From: Anaerolineae bacterium
GTDB taxonomy: Bacteria; Chloroflexota; Anaerolineae; Promineifilales; Promineifilaceae
DNA: 64,000 nt
Assembly (NCBI GenBank): GCA_020848035.1
Contig: JADLAX010000065.1
Coordinates: forward strand, 62,001-126,000
Reading direction: 5' to 3'
The translations under genes and the position numbers were made by a program. Position 1 is the first letter of the stretch, and every line of letters starts with the position of its first letter. Shown here one piece after another: positions 1-8,627 of the stretch. The notes beneath the pieces are model-generated. The model had not been told where the DNA came from. It made no database searches and worked only from the letters and a program-made list of their open reading frames with translations.

Positions 1-744
1 ACACCTTGCTAATGAATCATCTGTTGTCAAAACGCAAATAGCTGGATCCCCCCAGATAGCCCAAGCTGACCAAATAAAAACACAGCAGCAGAGTAAAATT
101 AGAGCTATGACTACAGCAATGATGGCGGTGCGCCGTTTTTTGCCTGCGGCTTCATCGGCGTTGGCGGGGGGGACAAATGGCGGGGTGGCGGTCGCCTGCG
201 GCCGTATTGGGGGTGGTTCAGGTGTGTAAACGGGCGGGGGTGGGGCAGGCGTGAAGGGTGGCGAGGGGTCGGGTTCCCAATCGGAGGGGATTTCTGGTTC
301 GTCGTCAAAGTGGGGCAAGTCAGGAACGGCCGCTTCCAACGCATCATCCAGGTCATCCAGGCCGCTGTTTTGTGGTACCAGGCCCGCCAGACCGCTTTGG
401 TCGAGCATGGTGGCTTCCAGCGCTGCGCCCGTGGGAACCAGTTCATACACCAGCGTCACGCCGCTGCCCATGCTGACGGTGTAACCAGGCTGCAAATCGG
501 CCGGTTCGGCCGCCAGCCGCTGGCCGTTGACAAAGGTGCCGTTGGTGCTGCCCAAATCCTGCACGTGGTAACCGCCGCTGTCCAGGCGGGTAAACCGGGC
601 ATGCTGCCGCGATACTTCCGGGTCGTTTAAGACAATGTCGGAGACGGGATCACGCCCGACGGTGAGGGAGAAGGTTTCCAGTAAGAAGGTTTCGCCAACT
701 TTGGGACCTTTGCGAACAGTAAGTTGGTAAAGCGTATCTGCCAC
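1..744 (-). CDS. FHA-domain membrane protein (3' end outside window)
   Basis: The frame opens at a GTG (742-744) preceded by AAAGGAA and stays open to the window edge, so the C-terminus is missing. Residues 1-95 form a forkhead-associated domain, with the signatures TVGRDPVSDIVLND, VSRQHARF and DLGSTNGTFVNG. FHA domains bind phosphothreonine. A long Pro/Asp/Glu-rich linker follows (about residues 130-200), then KKRR and a hydrophobic segment at about 206-226 (IIAVVIALILLCCCVFIW), giving a single membrane anchor with the FHA domain on the cytoplasmic side. It lies 80 bp downstream of murJ on the same strand, so co-transcription is likely. The start codon is the last three bases of ACGGCCGTG, a genome-wide motif. 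The role is unknown, but a link to Ser/Thr kinase signalling at the envelope is a reasonable inference. Confidence 0.85.
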   Translation of the reverse strand, partial: MADTLYQLTVRKGPKVGETFLLETFSLTVGRDPVSDIVLNDPEVSRQHARFTRLDSGGYHVQDLGSTNGTFVNGQRLAAEPADLQPGYTVSMGSGVTLVYELVPTGAALEATMLDQSGLAGLVPQNSGLDDLDDALEAAVPDLPHFDDEPEIPSDWEPDPSPPFTPAPPPPVYTPEPPPIRPQATATPPFVPPANADEAAGKKRRTAIIAVVIALILLCCCVFIWSAWAIWGDPAICVLTTDDSLARC

Positions 745-824
745 GGCCGTTTCCTTTTTTGCTGCGTGTTTGTGAATAGTCCATTGAGCATTTTAACCAA
801 AATAGACGGTGCTTGGCAAGCTGA

Positions 825-2561
825 TTACGGCCGTTCCCCCTGGGTGGCCCGGCGGCGCAGCCGGGAAGTGAGCGTGCGGTGCAGCATCTGCACCTCGGTG
901 ATGCTGAGCAAGCGCACCAGCGTCAGGAACGCAGCCAGCCCTAATCCCCCAGCCACCCCCACGAGGAACAGTTTGCCCAGGAAGCTGTCCAGGGGCAGCC
1001 GATCGCCCAGGCCTGCCTCTACACCCCAGGCCGCCAGCCAGGCCACCAGCCCGGTCAGCCCGGAAGCGACGAGGGATTTCCAGATGGCGCGGCTGATGCC
1101 AAAGCCGCGCAGGCCGCCCAAATGCCGCTGGAGCAGCCAGAGCATGATCATCGTGTGGCTAAAATGTTTGATGGCGTCGGCGACCATGAGGCTGTACAGG
1201 CCAATGGCGGGCAGGAGAAGTACGGCCGTCACCGTATAAATTACAATGCTGACAATGCCCGTCACCGCCGGACGCCAGGTGTCTTTGCGGGCGTAGGAGG
1301 CAAACACCAGCATCTGGTCGATGGCGGCAAAGGGCAGCCCGGCCAGGTAAACGCGCAGGACGGTGGCGGTAACGGCCGTATCCTGCGCCGTAAATTCGCC
1401 ATGTTGCAGCAGCAGGGCGATGATGGGTGTGGCCAGGGCAAACAGCCCGGCGGTGGCGGGCAAAATGAGCGTCAGCACCAGGCGCAGGCCGCTGGCCAGG
1501 GTTTGCTTAAACTCCTGCACCCGGGCGCTGGCGGCGGCGGCATCGCTGTGTTTGCTGGCGTGGTAGGCGTTCACAATTTGCGACAGCGTGGGCAGGGTGG
1601 CCATCGACAGGGCGGTGACAACCAGGCCGAGCGGGAACTGGTAGAGGGTGGTGGCGTAGGTCATATAGTTCACGCTGTTGTCGCCGGTGAGGATGGCCAG
1701 GTTGTAGCTAATCCAGATGGCCACCTGGTTTACCAGCAGCACCACCACAATGGGCGCGTACAAAATGAAGATGCGGCGCATGGCGGGGTGCCGCCAGTTG
1801 AACTGAATCCGGAAACGGCCGTCGCGCAGCGCGGGCAGCTGCAACACAATCTGCAAAAAGGAGCCGAGCAGCAGGCCGTAAATCAGGCTGTCGATGTGGT
1901 CCGGGCGCAGCAGGGCGACAATGACGATGGTGCTGTTAAAAACGGCGGCGGTGAAGGCGGGCAGGGTGAAGCGTTCCAGGGCGTACAAAACCCCGGTGAG
2001 AATGCTGGCGATGGACAAAAAGAGCACGGCGGGGGTGGCCAGGCGCATCATTTGTTCGGTAACGGCCGTTAAGCTGCCGTCGGAAAAGTTGCGCGCTCCG
2101 GCCAGCCAGGCAATTTGCGGGGTGAACACCATTACCAGAGCCACAATGAAGAGGAGAACGGCCGTCGCCAAACTCAAAAAGCTGCTGACCACGCTCCACA
2201 GCTCGGCGCGGCGCTCCTTGCTGGCCAGGTCGCTAAACACTGGCACCAGCGACGAGCTCACCATCTCGCCGCCGGTGATGAGGTTAAACAGCGTGTTGGG
2301 TACCAGGGCGGCCACGGTGTAGGCCGCCAGCAAATCCGACGCGCCAAACAGGTTCGATTTGACGATTTCACGCACCAGCCCCAGCACCCGGCTGGTGACG
2401 TTGCCGATGGCCAAAACGGCCGCTGCCTTCACCACCCCCTTGTTTTCGCTGAGCTGGGGTGGGGATGAGGGCGGTAAGTCTGCGTCTAGCGGCAGGGGCA
2501 CGGGCTGGATGGCGTCTTCGGTCGCGTCGCTTGAGTTGAGCAAATGGTTTACCTTTGGCAC
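825..2561 (-). CDS. murJ: Lipid II flippase MurJ (MviN family)
   Basis: The 578-residue polytopic protein has the MurJ/MviN N-terminal signature (ALIAGNVTSRVLG-like, FGASDLLAAYTVA, LFNLITGGEMVSSSLVPVF) and about 14 hydrophobic segments. MurJ moves the lipid-linked peptidoglycan precursor lipid II across the cytoplasmic membrane. The N-terminal 40 residues are a Pro/Asp-rich cytoplasmic extension. The start is uncertain. The longest frame begins with GTG at 2561 without a clear ribosome-binding site, while TTG at 2543 has AAAGG eight bases upstream. A large inverted repeat sits directly 5' of the gene. The FHA gene follows downstream. Confidence 0.92.
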   Translation of the reverse strand: MPKVNHLLNSSDATEDAIQPVPLPLDADLPPSSPPQLSENKGVVKAAAVLAIGNVTSRVLGLVREIVKSNLFGASDLLAAYTVAALVPNTLFNLITGGEMVSSSLVPVFSDLASKERRAELWSVVSSFLSLATAVLLFIVALVMVFTPQIAWLAGARNFSDGSLTAVTEQMMRLATPAVLFLSIASILTGVLYALERFTLPAFTAAVFNSTIVIVALLRPDHIDSLIYGLLLGSFLQIVLQLPALRDGRFRIQFNWRHPAMRRIFILYAPIVVVLLVNQVAIWISYNLAILTGDNSVNYMTYATTLYQFPLGLVVTALSMATLPTLSQIVNAYHASKHSDAAAASARVQEFKQTLASGLRLVLTLILPATAGLFALATPIIALLLQHGEFTAQDTAVTATVLRVYLAGLPFAAIDQMLVFASYARKDTWRPAVTGIVSIVIYTVTAVLLLPAIGLYSLMVADAIKHFSHTMIMLWLLQRHLGGLRGFGISRAIWKSLVASGLTGLVAWLAAWGVEAGLGDRLPLDSFLGKLFLVGVAGGLGLAAFLTLVRLLSITEVQMLHRTLTSRLRRRATQGERP

Positions 2562-2573
2562 TGATCATTTTGC

Positions 2574-2698
2574 CACAGAGGGCACAGAGGTTGAATTTAA
2601 TTTTCCCGGAAACTGACTGGCAGCCTCAACGGCTATAACAACTCAGGAAGTTTCCGGGAAAATCTGTCAAGCTACTTCTTAACTGTGCCCTCTGTGGC
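2574..2698. repeat. Nested inverted repeat upstream of murJ
   Basis: Outer arms CCACAGAGGGCACAG (2574-2588) and CTGTGCCCTCTGTGG, and inner arms TTTTCCCGGAAACT and AGTTTCCGGGAAAA, nest into one long hairpin of about 125 bp. The CACAGAG phrase is common in dispersed repeats of environmental bacteria. The element fills much of the 305-bp spacer 2562-2866, in which no gene is evident. Confidence 0.75.
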
Positions 2699-2866
2699 TT
2701 TTTAGGATCAGATTTAGAGCCGGGTGCATTCTAGCGGATGGGCGGGGGCGGGGCAACAAGGGGCAGCCTACGTTTTGGTTCTGTTTTGCCTGCATGGGTA
2801 AAACTGTTAAACTTTGGGCGAGACCCGGGTCCTTTACCTACCGCCCGATGACAGCACTGTCACAAA

Positions 2867-5596
2867 ATGACAATTGTTTCCAAAACCAAAACCCAAATTC
2901 CCCAGTTTAGCCAGGATTATTTACCGCGTCCCCGGTTGGTAGAGGCTGGCAAAACGGCCGTCTTCCACCACCTGCTTACCCTCATCTCCGCCCCGGCGGG
3001 GGCGGGCAAAACCACCCTGGCCACCAGCATCTTGCTGGCGGCTAACCCGGCGTACCAGGCGTGGTTGCGGCTGGACCCCGGCGATAACGACCCGCAGACG
3101 TTGGTGACGGCGCTGGTGCAGGCCTTGCAAACGGCCGTTCCGACGCTTGGCACCACCGCCTTGCAGCTCATCCAAAACGCGCCAGACCCGGCCCAGGTGC
3201 TGCAGCCCGCTCTCACCCTGTTGGTGAACGATCTGCACGAGACGGCCGTCGAGCCGCTGCTGCTGGTGCTGGATGATTACCACACCATTGACAATACGGC
3301 CGTACACCAGGCCGTCGAATACTGGCTGACCCAACTGCCGCCGACGGTGCACCTGCTGCTCACCACGCGCTTTGATCCGCCCCTGGCCCTGGCCCGGCTG
3401 CGCATGCGCGGGCAGCTGGCCGAATTTCGGCTGCAGGAGCTGTGTTTTAGCCTGGCCGAAACGGAAACCTACCTGCAAAAGCAGCAGTCGATTCAACTGT
3501 CGCCCGAGCAGCTGGCGCAGCTGCAAAACCGCACCGATGGCTGGATTGCCGGGCTGCGCCTGCTGGCGATGACGCTGGGCAAACTTGACAATCCCGCTGA
3601 GCAGGATGCCTTCATTACCCAATTTAGCCGCTCCAATCGGCTGGTGTTCGATTTGCTGGCCGAGGAGGTTCTGGCCCACCAGCCGCCGTCTTTGCGCGAC
3701 TTTTTGGTGCAGACGGCCGTGCTCGATGAATTGACGCCTGAGCTGTGTACGGCCGTAACCCAAAACCCGGCGGCACCGCAGCTGCTGACCGAAGCCTACA
3801 AGCGCAACCTCTTCCTCACTGCCACCGACCCGTTTGCCTCGGCGGCGACGGCTTACCGCTACCACGACCTGTTTGCCAGCCTGCTGCGGCGCAAGCTGCA
3901 CGAGCAGGGTGAGGCGGCCTTCCGGGCGGCGCACCAGCGGGCGGCGGCGGCCCAGCCCGACCCGGTGCAGGCGATTGAGCATTTTTTGCAGGCGCAAGAT
4001 TGGGACGGCGCGGTGGCCGGCATTGAGGCCCAAAGCATTCCCCAACTGCGGCGGCGGCACATTAATCAGCGCACGCTGGACTGGATTGGTCAGCTGCCCC
4101 AGGCGGTGGTGGCGGGCAACAATTGGATGCGCCTGGTGACTACCTACCACCAGGCGCAGGTGGGGAATATGAGCAAAGCCGTTATCCAGGAACTGATGGC
4201 GATTCGTGATGCCTTCGGCGCGTATGGCGACAAACAGGGCGAATATCTCACCCTGCTGGCGGCGGTGCAGGCTTCGGGCGGCTACGACGCGACCATTTTG
4301 GGGGAATGCCGCCGCTTTTTCCACGAAAACCCGGAAATTGTGCGTCCCGAAGATGAAATTGCGCTGTTGCTGTCGGCGGCCTGGGGCGCGGAGGACAGAG
4401 ACAACTGGCCTCTGTTCAACGACTATTTCGGCCAGCTGTTGAAGATGCTGATGCAGATGCCGTGGCTGCACTATGTGGTGGGTCAAGGGTTCGGTGCGCC
4501 GTTCCTCTTTAGCGATTTAGGCCTGGCTCCCATCGAAAAGCTGATTGAGCAGATGAAGTCCGTGCACGGTGAGGGAAAACAGCTCATCCACCTGGGCATT
4601 TACTCTCAGGGGGCGGCCATCGATTTTTACAAGGGGCGGCTGGATGAGGCGTTGCGCAACGGCCGTATCGCCCGCCGCATCATCAAGCAGTTGGGTAACC
4701 TGGCCTGGCAAGAGAGCAACCCCAACTTTGTTGAACTAAACACGCACCTGGCCCAGGGAAATTACGCTGCCCTGTACCGTTTTTGTGAGGAGCAAATGCC
4801 TCGGGCGGCGGCCGATCCTTCGATTGCGTTTTCCGTCCTTGGCTTTCAATATGCCCTGGCGCTGGCCTACTGGCACCAGGGCAAGACCGAGGCGCTGGGG
4901 GCACTCGTTCAGGAACTCGCCGAAAAATACCAGTTCACGGAAAGTCCAGCGCCGGGGCAAGAACTGCCCCGTAAAGTGACCCAGTTAGCCTACAAGCCCA
5001 TGGAGGGCGCTGTCCTGCTGATCCTTGGCTGGGGGGCGCTGGCTCAGCAAGAATTTGCCACGGCGCAGCATTATTTTGAAGACGCAGCCGCACTTCAGGC
5101 GGTGTACCGGCACACCTTTTTGGGCGGCCATCCGCGGCTGGCCCTGGCCTGCCTGCACTGGCTGTGGCATGAACACACGGGCGAACCGCAGCAGCTGCGT
5201 GAAGCGGAACACCAGATGACGCTGCTGCTGGCGGAAACGGCCGCCCGCGAGATGCCGGGCCTGCTGCTGCAAGCGGGTCGAGTGGCCATCCCCCTGCTGC
5301 GCCACGTTTTGCCCCGCAGCCCTCACGCCGACCTGATTCGTGTGGCCCTGGACGCCTTTGGCGAGCCAGATGAATTTCGTCCCCTGCCCATCCCCAACAG
5401 CGAAGAGTGCCTGACGCCACGCGAGGTGGAAGTGCTGCACCTGCTGGTGGCGGGCGCTTCCAACCGCCAGATTGCCGAAGCGCTGGTGGTGACCACTCGC
5501 ACCGCCAAAGCGCACGTGAGCAGCATTTTGCAAAAGCTGGGCGTGTCTACGCGGGCCCAGGCTATGGCTGCCGCCCGCGACCTGTCCCTCCTGTAA
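2867..5596 (+). CDS. MalT-like LuxR-family ATP-dependent transcriptional regulator
   Basis: The 909-residue protein has the STAND/MalT architecture. A P-loop NTPase has Walker A APAGAGKTT at residues 42-50 and a Walker B-like stretch LLLVLDDYH near 130. A TPR-like helical repeat region runs to about residue 800. A C-terminal LuxR helix-turn-helix (LTPREVEVLHLLVAGASNRQ ... KAHVSSILQKLGVSTRAQA) occupies about 845-905. Family members bind DNA when ATP and an inducer sugar or protein engage the helical sensor. The start ATG follows an AT-rich spacer without a strong ribosome-binding site. The ligand is unknown. The next gene is 30-90 bp downstream and may be its target, since an inverted repeat lies between them. 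Confidence 0.9.
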   Translation: MTIVSKTKTQIPQFSQDYLPRPRLVEAGKTAVFHHLLTLISAPAGAGKTTLATSILLAANPAYQAWLRLDPGDNDPQTLVTALVQALQTAVPTLGTTALQLIQNAPDPAQVLQPALTLLVNDLHETAVEPLLLVLDDYHTIDNTAVHQAVEYWLTQLPPTVHLLLTTRFDPPLALARLRMRGQLAEFRLQELCFSLAETETYLQKQQSIQLSPEQLAQLQNRTDGWIAGLRLLAMTLGKLDNPAEQDAFITQFSRSNRLVFDLLAEEVLAHQPPSLRDFLVQTAVLDELTPELCTAVTQNPAAPQLLTEAYKRNLFLTATDPFASAATAYRYHDLFASLLRRKLHEQGEAAFRAAHQRAAAAQPDPVQAIEHFLQAQDWDGAVAGIEAQSIPQLRRRHINQRTLDWIGQLPQAVVAGNNWMRLVTTYHQAQVGNMSKAVIQELMAIRDAFGAYGDKQGEYLTLLAAVQASGGYDATILGECRRFFHENPEIVRPEDEIALLLSAAWGAEDRDNWPLFNDYFGQLLKMLMQMPWLHYVVGQGFGAPFLFSDLGLAPIEKLIEQMKSVHGEGKQLIHLGIYSQGAAIDFYKGRLDEALRNGRIARRIIKQLGNLAWQESNPNFVELNTHLAQGNYAALYRFCEEQMPRAAADPSIAFSVLGFQYALALAYWHQGKTEALGALVQELAEKYQFTESPAPGQELPRKVTQLAYKPMEGAVLLILGWGALAQQEFATAQHYFEDAAALQAVYRHTFLGGHPRLALACLHWLWHEHTGEPQQLREAEHQMTLLLAETAAREMPGLLLQAGRVAIPLLRHVLPRSPHADLIRVALDAFGEPDEFRPLPIPNSEECLTPREVEVLHLLVAGASNRQIAEALVVTTRTAKAHVSSILQKLGVSTRAQAMAAARDLSLL

Positions 5597-5627
5597 CGCA
5601 CACAATTGATCCCCGCAGTTGATCCAT

Positions 5628-5645
5628 ATTGTCCTTTGGGACAAT
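5628..5645. promoter_or_regulatory. Candidate operator, inverted repeat
   Basis: ATTGTCC-tttg-GGACAAT is a perfect 7-bp-arm inverted repeat directly after the MalT-like regulator and before the next gene. A further TTGTCC half-site follows at about 5653. Spacing and position fit a repressor or activator site, but the binding protein is not known. Confidence 0.4.
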
Positions 5646-5682
5646 GTGGCCTTGTCCCCTGGCCGGTATGATGCAGGTAGAT

Positions 5683-6348
5683 ATGTCAAAACGTACGGCC
5701 GTTTTCTACACCATTCACGTTCAAGGGCAGCTGGATGCCACCTGGGCACCGGAACTGTACGGCCTGGCCATCAGCGCCGAGCCGACTGGCACCACCCGCC
5801 TCACCGGTTCCCTGGCAGATCAGGCAGCGCTGTTGGGCTGCCTGAACCGGCTCATCAATCTGGGGGCCATCGTGCTCTCTGTAGAAAGCGAAACCGGGCA
5901 ACTAACCAAAGGAAAAGAAAACATGTTACAGGAACTTACCCTCATTCAAGAAGTAGAAGAAACCAAAATTCGGGCGCAGCTAGAGATAATGCGTGACGGC
6001 TGGAACAGCGGCAGCGGCGAACGCTATGCCGAGCCGTTTATGGCCGATGCCGACTACACCGTTTGGAATGGCATGTATGCCAATGGTCAGGCCACCATTG
6101 CCGCCCAACACCAATACATTTTTGACACGTTTTATGCCAACACGACCCTTCATTTTGGCGAAACACATATCCGTTTTTTGCGGGATGATGTGGCGCTGGT
6201 CCGTTTTGAGGTGTCGTACCTGACCCGGGAAAACGGGGAGCGCATTCAGGAAGTTGGCACACGGCCGTTGATGGTGTTTGTGAAAAATGATGGCCAATGG
6301 CAAATCGCGGCCTTCCAAAACACGGCAATTGTCAAGCAGCCTGAATAG
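5683..6348 (+). CDS. Two-domain protein: regulatory N-terminal domain plus SnoaL/DUF4440-like domain
   Basis: The frame is open from a TTG at 5629. I place the start at ATG 5683 because residues before it (including PCPLAGMM) look non-coding, and GCAGGT lies just upstream. Residues 1-65 resemble a small domain seen as a stand-alone protein in Chloroflexota and Actinobacteria (AVFYTIHVQG ... LTGSLADQAALLGCLNRLINLG). Residues 80-220 resemble the NTF2-like SnoaL/DUF4440 fold (NSGSGERYAEPFMADADYTVWNG, ending FVKNDGQWQIAAFQNTAI), usually an enzyme-like or ligand-binding barrel. It follows a MalT-like regulator and may be under its control. Function is not known. Confidence 0.7.
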   Translation: MSKRTAVFYTIHVQGQLDATWAPELYGLAISAEPTGTTRLTGSLADQAALLGCLNRLINLGAIVLSVESETGQLTKGKENMLQELTLIQEVEETKIRAQLEIMRDGWNSGSGERYAEPFMADADYTVWNGMYANGQATIAAQHQYIFDTFYANTTLHFGETHIRFLRDDVALVRFEVSYLTRENGERIQEVGTRPLMVFVKNDGQWQIAAFQNTAIVKQPE

Positions 6349-6369
6349 ATTAAACGGCGACTTTATCTA

Positions 6370-6490
6370 GAGACTTCGTGAGCGCAGGCTCAACACCATG
6401 CATGAAAGGAACACAGATGAACGCAGATTTTCACAGATTCTTATCTGTGTCCATCTGTGTTTATCAGTGTCCCATTTTCGAAAGGAGAAA
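6370..6490 (+). repeat. Repeat unit with terminal Shine-Dalgarno, copy 1
   Basis: The stretch matches 16405-16515 in order: GAGACTT, then ATGAAAGGAACACAGAT, the ACAGATGAACGCAGAT and ATCTGTGT words, then CCATTTTCGAAAGGAG. Its last bases, AAAGGAG, are the ribosome-binding site of the cytochrome gene that starts at 6496. The internal words form a hairpin. Confidence 0.7.
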
Positions 6491-6495
6491 TTGTT

Positions 6496-7389
6496 ATGAA
6501 GCGAACATTGAAGTGGGTGGGCATTGTGGTTGGGGGGCTGGTTGGCCTGGTGCTGATTTTGGCGGTGGTGCTCTTTTTGCTGGGGCGCAGCCGGTTAAAC
6601 AACGCGCCGGAAGTGGCCACGGCCCCGGTGACGGTAACGGATGATGCGGAATCGGTGGAAAACGGCCGTTACTTTGCCACCATCAGCTCCTGCACGGGCT
6701 GCCACGGCCAGCAGCTGGAAGGCAGTGTTTTTGTCGACGAAGCCCCGATTGGCTACGTGCTCGCGCCAAACCTCACCAGCGGTGCGGGTGGGTTGGGCGG
6801 CCGCTACACCGACGCCGACTGGGAACGCGCCATTCGCCACGGCGTCAACGCCGACGGCGAGGTGATGGTCATCATGTCTTCTAACCATTACGCGGCGTAC
6901 GGCGATGAGGATCTGGGCGATTTGATCGCTTACATCAAGTCGGTGCCGCCAGTGGACAATGAGTTGGGTGAACGGCAGCTTCAGTTCCCAGGCAACATCA
7001 TTTTTGGTGTCTTTGCCTTTGACAGTTGGGCGGTCAACAATATTGATCATACGGCCGTTGGCGGCGACGCACCGGCGGTTGGCGAAACGGCCGAATACGG
7101 CAAGTACCTGATCGACATCGCTTCGTGCGGCTCCTGCCATGCTGAAAACCTGGCGGGCAACTATGGCCAGCTAGACAGCCCGATGGGGCCGAACCTCACC
7201 ACCTGGCCCACCGAGCACAGCCGTGAAGAATTTGCCACGGCGCTGCAAACGGGCCAACTGCCAGACGGCCGTCAGCTAAGCCAGGAAATGCCCTGGATGG
7301 CCTACGCGCAAATGTCCGACACAGAAGTCGGCGCGATCTGGGCCTATTTGAACACGTTAGAGTCGCTGCCCAACAACAGCGCCGAGTAA
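6496..7389 (+). CDS. Membrane-anchored diheme cytochrome c
   Basis: The start is ATG 6496, chosen for AAAGGAG eight bases upstream and because an N-terminal membrane anchor follows at once (hydrophobic residues 7-30). Two c-type haem sites are present: CTGCH at residues 66-70 and CGSCH at 211-215, each followed by a conserved GPNLT/APNLTS-type loop, so there are two cytochrome c domains of the alcohol-dehydrogenase-subunit/class I kind. The 297-residue protein should face the outside of the cytoplasmic membrane and pass electrons between a dehydrogenase and a terminal oxidase. No oxidase or dehydrogenase gene is adjacent, and a terminator follows, so it appears to be a single-gene unit. Confidence 0.9.
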   Translation: MKRTLKWVGIVVGGLVGLVLILAVVLFLLGRSRLNNAPEVATAPVTVTDDAESVENGRYFATISSCTGCHGQQLEGSVFVDEAPIGYVLAPNLTSGAGGLGGRYTDADWERAIRHGVNADGEVMVIMSSNHYAAYGDEDLGDLIAYIKSVPPVDNELGERQLQFPGNIIFGVFAFDSWAVNNIDHTAVGGDAPAVGETAEYGKYLIDIASCGSCHAENLAGNYGQLDSPMGPNLTTWPTEHSREEFATALQTGQLPDGRQLSQEMPWMAYAQMSDTEVGAIWAYLNTLESLPNNSAE

Positions 7390-7416
7390 ACGGGTCCACT
7401 CAGGCAGAGCGTCTAT

Positions 7417-7454
7417 GGCCCCTTCTGGTTCTCAGCCAGGAGGGGCCTTTTTTT
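7417..7454 (+). terminator. Rho-independent terminator after cytochrome c gene
   Basis: A 12-bp stem (GGCCCCTTCTGG / CCAGGAGGGGCC, one G-T pair) with a 7-base loop is followed by seven Ts at 7448-7454. Confidence 0.85.
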
Positions 7455-7456
7455 GT

Positions 7457-7575
7457 GGGTCTTCAGGATTTCCTGGGTTTGGCGTGAAACGTGAAACGTG
7501 ATAGCCCTCCGGTCACGTTTCACGTTTCACGCATCCGGGCTGTAAGCCCCCCTGAATTCCCGAAGAGCCTTTTTT
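7457..7575 (+). repeat. 110-bp structured repeat built on CGTTTCACG, copy A
   Basis: The centre is a perfect 20-bp inverted repeat (7482-7501 and 7513-7532) made of GTGAAAC/GTTTCAC words. Flanks GGGTCTTCAGGATTTC and GGGCTGTAA-CCCCCTGAATTCCC-AAGAGCC recur in inverted orientation at 27904-28012. A third, shorter copy is at 45580-45660. Confidence 0.85.
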
Positions 7576-7589
7576 GTTCGGGTGGGGGA

Positions 7590-7619
7590 TTGACAACGGC
7601 CGTTCTTTTGCCGTATCAT
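7590..7619 (+). promoter_or_regulatory. Promoter of the 7687-8621 operon
   Basis: TTGACA at 7590-7595 and TATCAT at 7614-7619 are separated by 18 bp. Downstream, TTTGCAA and TTGCAAA (about 7629 and 7667) enclose two AATACAAA direct repeats, a plausible operator for the winged-helix regulator encoded in the same operon. Confidence 0.65.
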
Positions 7620-7686
7620 ACAAATAAGTTTGCAATACAAACTGAATTAGTAATACAAATCTATTTGCAAATTTCGGGGGACAGTG

Positions 7687-8316
7687 ATGAACGATTTAAA
7701 CAAGACCATTCGTCGTACACAGCAATATTGGTTTGAAGATGGCCTGGTCGAGCTGCTGCTCGGTCTGCTTTTATTGGTTTTGAGCGGCCTGTTTTGGTGG
7801 CAGGTGGTTACGGACTCGGAAATTGGGGCGTTGGTGGGCGGTATTGCCATGCCCTTGATCATTGTGTTCGGGGCCATTTTGATGGGTATGACGCTGCGCT
7901 GGCTCAAGCAGCGGCTGGTTTATCCGCGCACGGGTTATGTCACCTACGCCAAACCCACCAACAAGCAGCGCGGCCTGAGCGCGGTGCTGGGGTTTGTGAT
8001 TGGGGGCGCGATGGCCCTGACCATCACCCAGCTACAACTGGCCGAACTGACGCCCGCCTTCATCGGGGCCGGATTGGGCTTTGCCCTGTTTCTGCTGGGC
8101 AACCGCGTGGGGTTGATGCGCTTTCATCTGCTGGCGGTTTGGGCGGTGGCTTCGGGGATTGTCATTGCCTTTTTAGGCGTGGCTGAGACGGTGGCTTCCA
8201 CCTTTGCTCTCGGCGCGATTGGCTTGGGTTTGGTCGCGTCGGGTGGTTTTGCTTTCTGGCGCTACTGGCAAAACAGCCAGCCGGGCAACGACGAGCCGAT
8301 GGAGGCGTTGTCATGA
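7687..8316 (+). CDS. Four-to-six-TM membrane protein of unknown function
   Basis: The 209-residue protein has a short polar N-terminus (MNDLNKTIRRTQQYWFEDGL) followed by hydrophobic segments at about 22-40, 50-72, 100-118, 123-138, 146-163 and 170-190. I start at ATG 7687. GTG 7684 is in frame one codon earlier, and GGGGGA lies upstream of both. Its stop overlaps the start of the next gene as ATGA, implying translational coupling to the winged-helix regulator. Such membrane-protein/regulator pairs are common in Chloroflexota and Firmicutes, but I cannot assign a substrate. Confidence 0.8.
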   Translation: MNDLNKTIRRTQQYWFEDGLVELLLGLLLLVLSGLFWWQVVTDSEIGALVGGIAMPLIIVFGAILMGMTLRWLKQRLVYPRTGYVTYAKPTNKQRGLSAVLGFVIGGAMALTITQLQLAELTPAFIGAGLGFALFLLGNRVGLMRFHLLAVWAVASGIVIAFLGVAETVASTFALGAIGLGLVASGGFAFWRYWQNSQPGNDEPMEALS

Positions 8317-8621
8317 CCGATTTTAAGCAGATGCTGGAAACGGATCGGCTCATTCACGAACCGGCGCGGCTCATCATCATGGCGCTGCTGTACGGCGTGG
8401 AAAATGCGGATTTCACTTTCTTGCTGCGCGAGACGGGGCTGACGCGGGGCAACCTGTCGTTCCATCTGAGCAAGCTGGAGGAGGGGGAATACGTGGCCAT
8501 CGAAAAGACGTTTAAGGGGAAACGGCCGCATACCCTCTGTAGTTTGACGGATAACGGCCGTACCGCCTTCAACACCTACCGCCAACAGCTGCAAAACGCG
8601 GCCAACTCGTTACCCGATTAA
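8313..8621 (+). CDS. Winged-helix transcriptional regulator (ArsR/MarR-like, PF13601 type)
   Basis: The 102-residue single-domain protein begins with HEPARLIIMALLYGVENADFTFLLRETG, has the recognition-helix region TRGNLSFHLSKLEEGEYVAIEK, and a wing KTFKGKRPHTLCSLTDNG. This layout is typical of the stand-alone winged-helix family that represses its own operon with a membrane partner. It overlaps the upstream gene by 4 bp. The candidate operator is the AATACAAA repeat region near 7629-7673. Confidence 0.88.
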   Translation: MTDFKQMLETDRLIHEPARLIIMALLYGVENADFTFLLRETGLTRGNLSFHLSKLEEGEYVAIEKTFKGKRPHTLCSLTDNGRTAFNTYRQQLQNAANSLPD

Positions 8622-8627
8622 CCTTCA

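Noticed and set aside
1122-2072. 316-residue plus-strand frame inside murJ
   Set aside because: It is antisense to a clear MurJ gene, is rich in Gly/Gln as expected of a GC-rich shadow frame, and has no ribosome-binding site.
2921-4486. 521-residue minus-strand frame inside the MalT-like gene
   Set aside because: Composition (Arg/Gln/Leu-rich) matches the antisense of Leu/Ala-rich coding sequence and it opposes a well-supported regulator.
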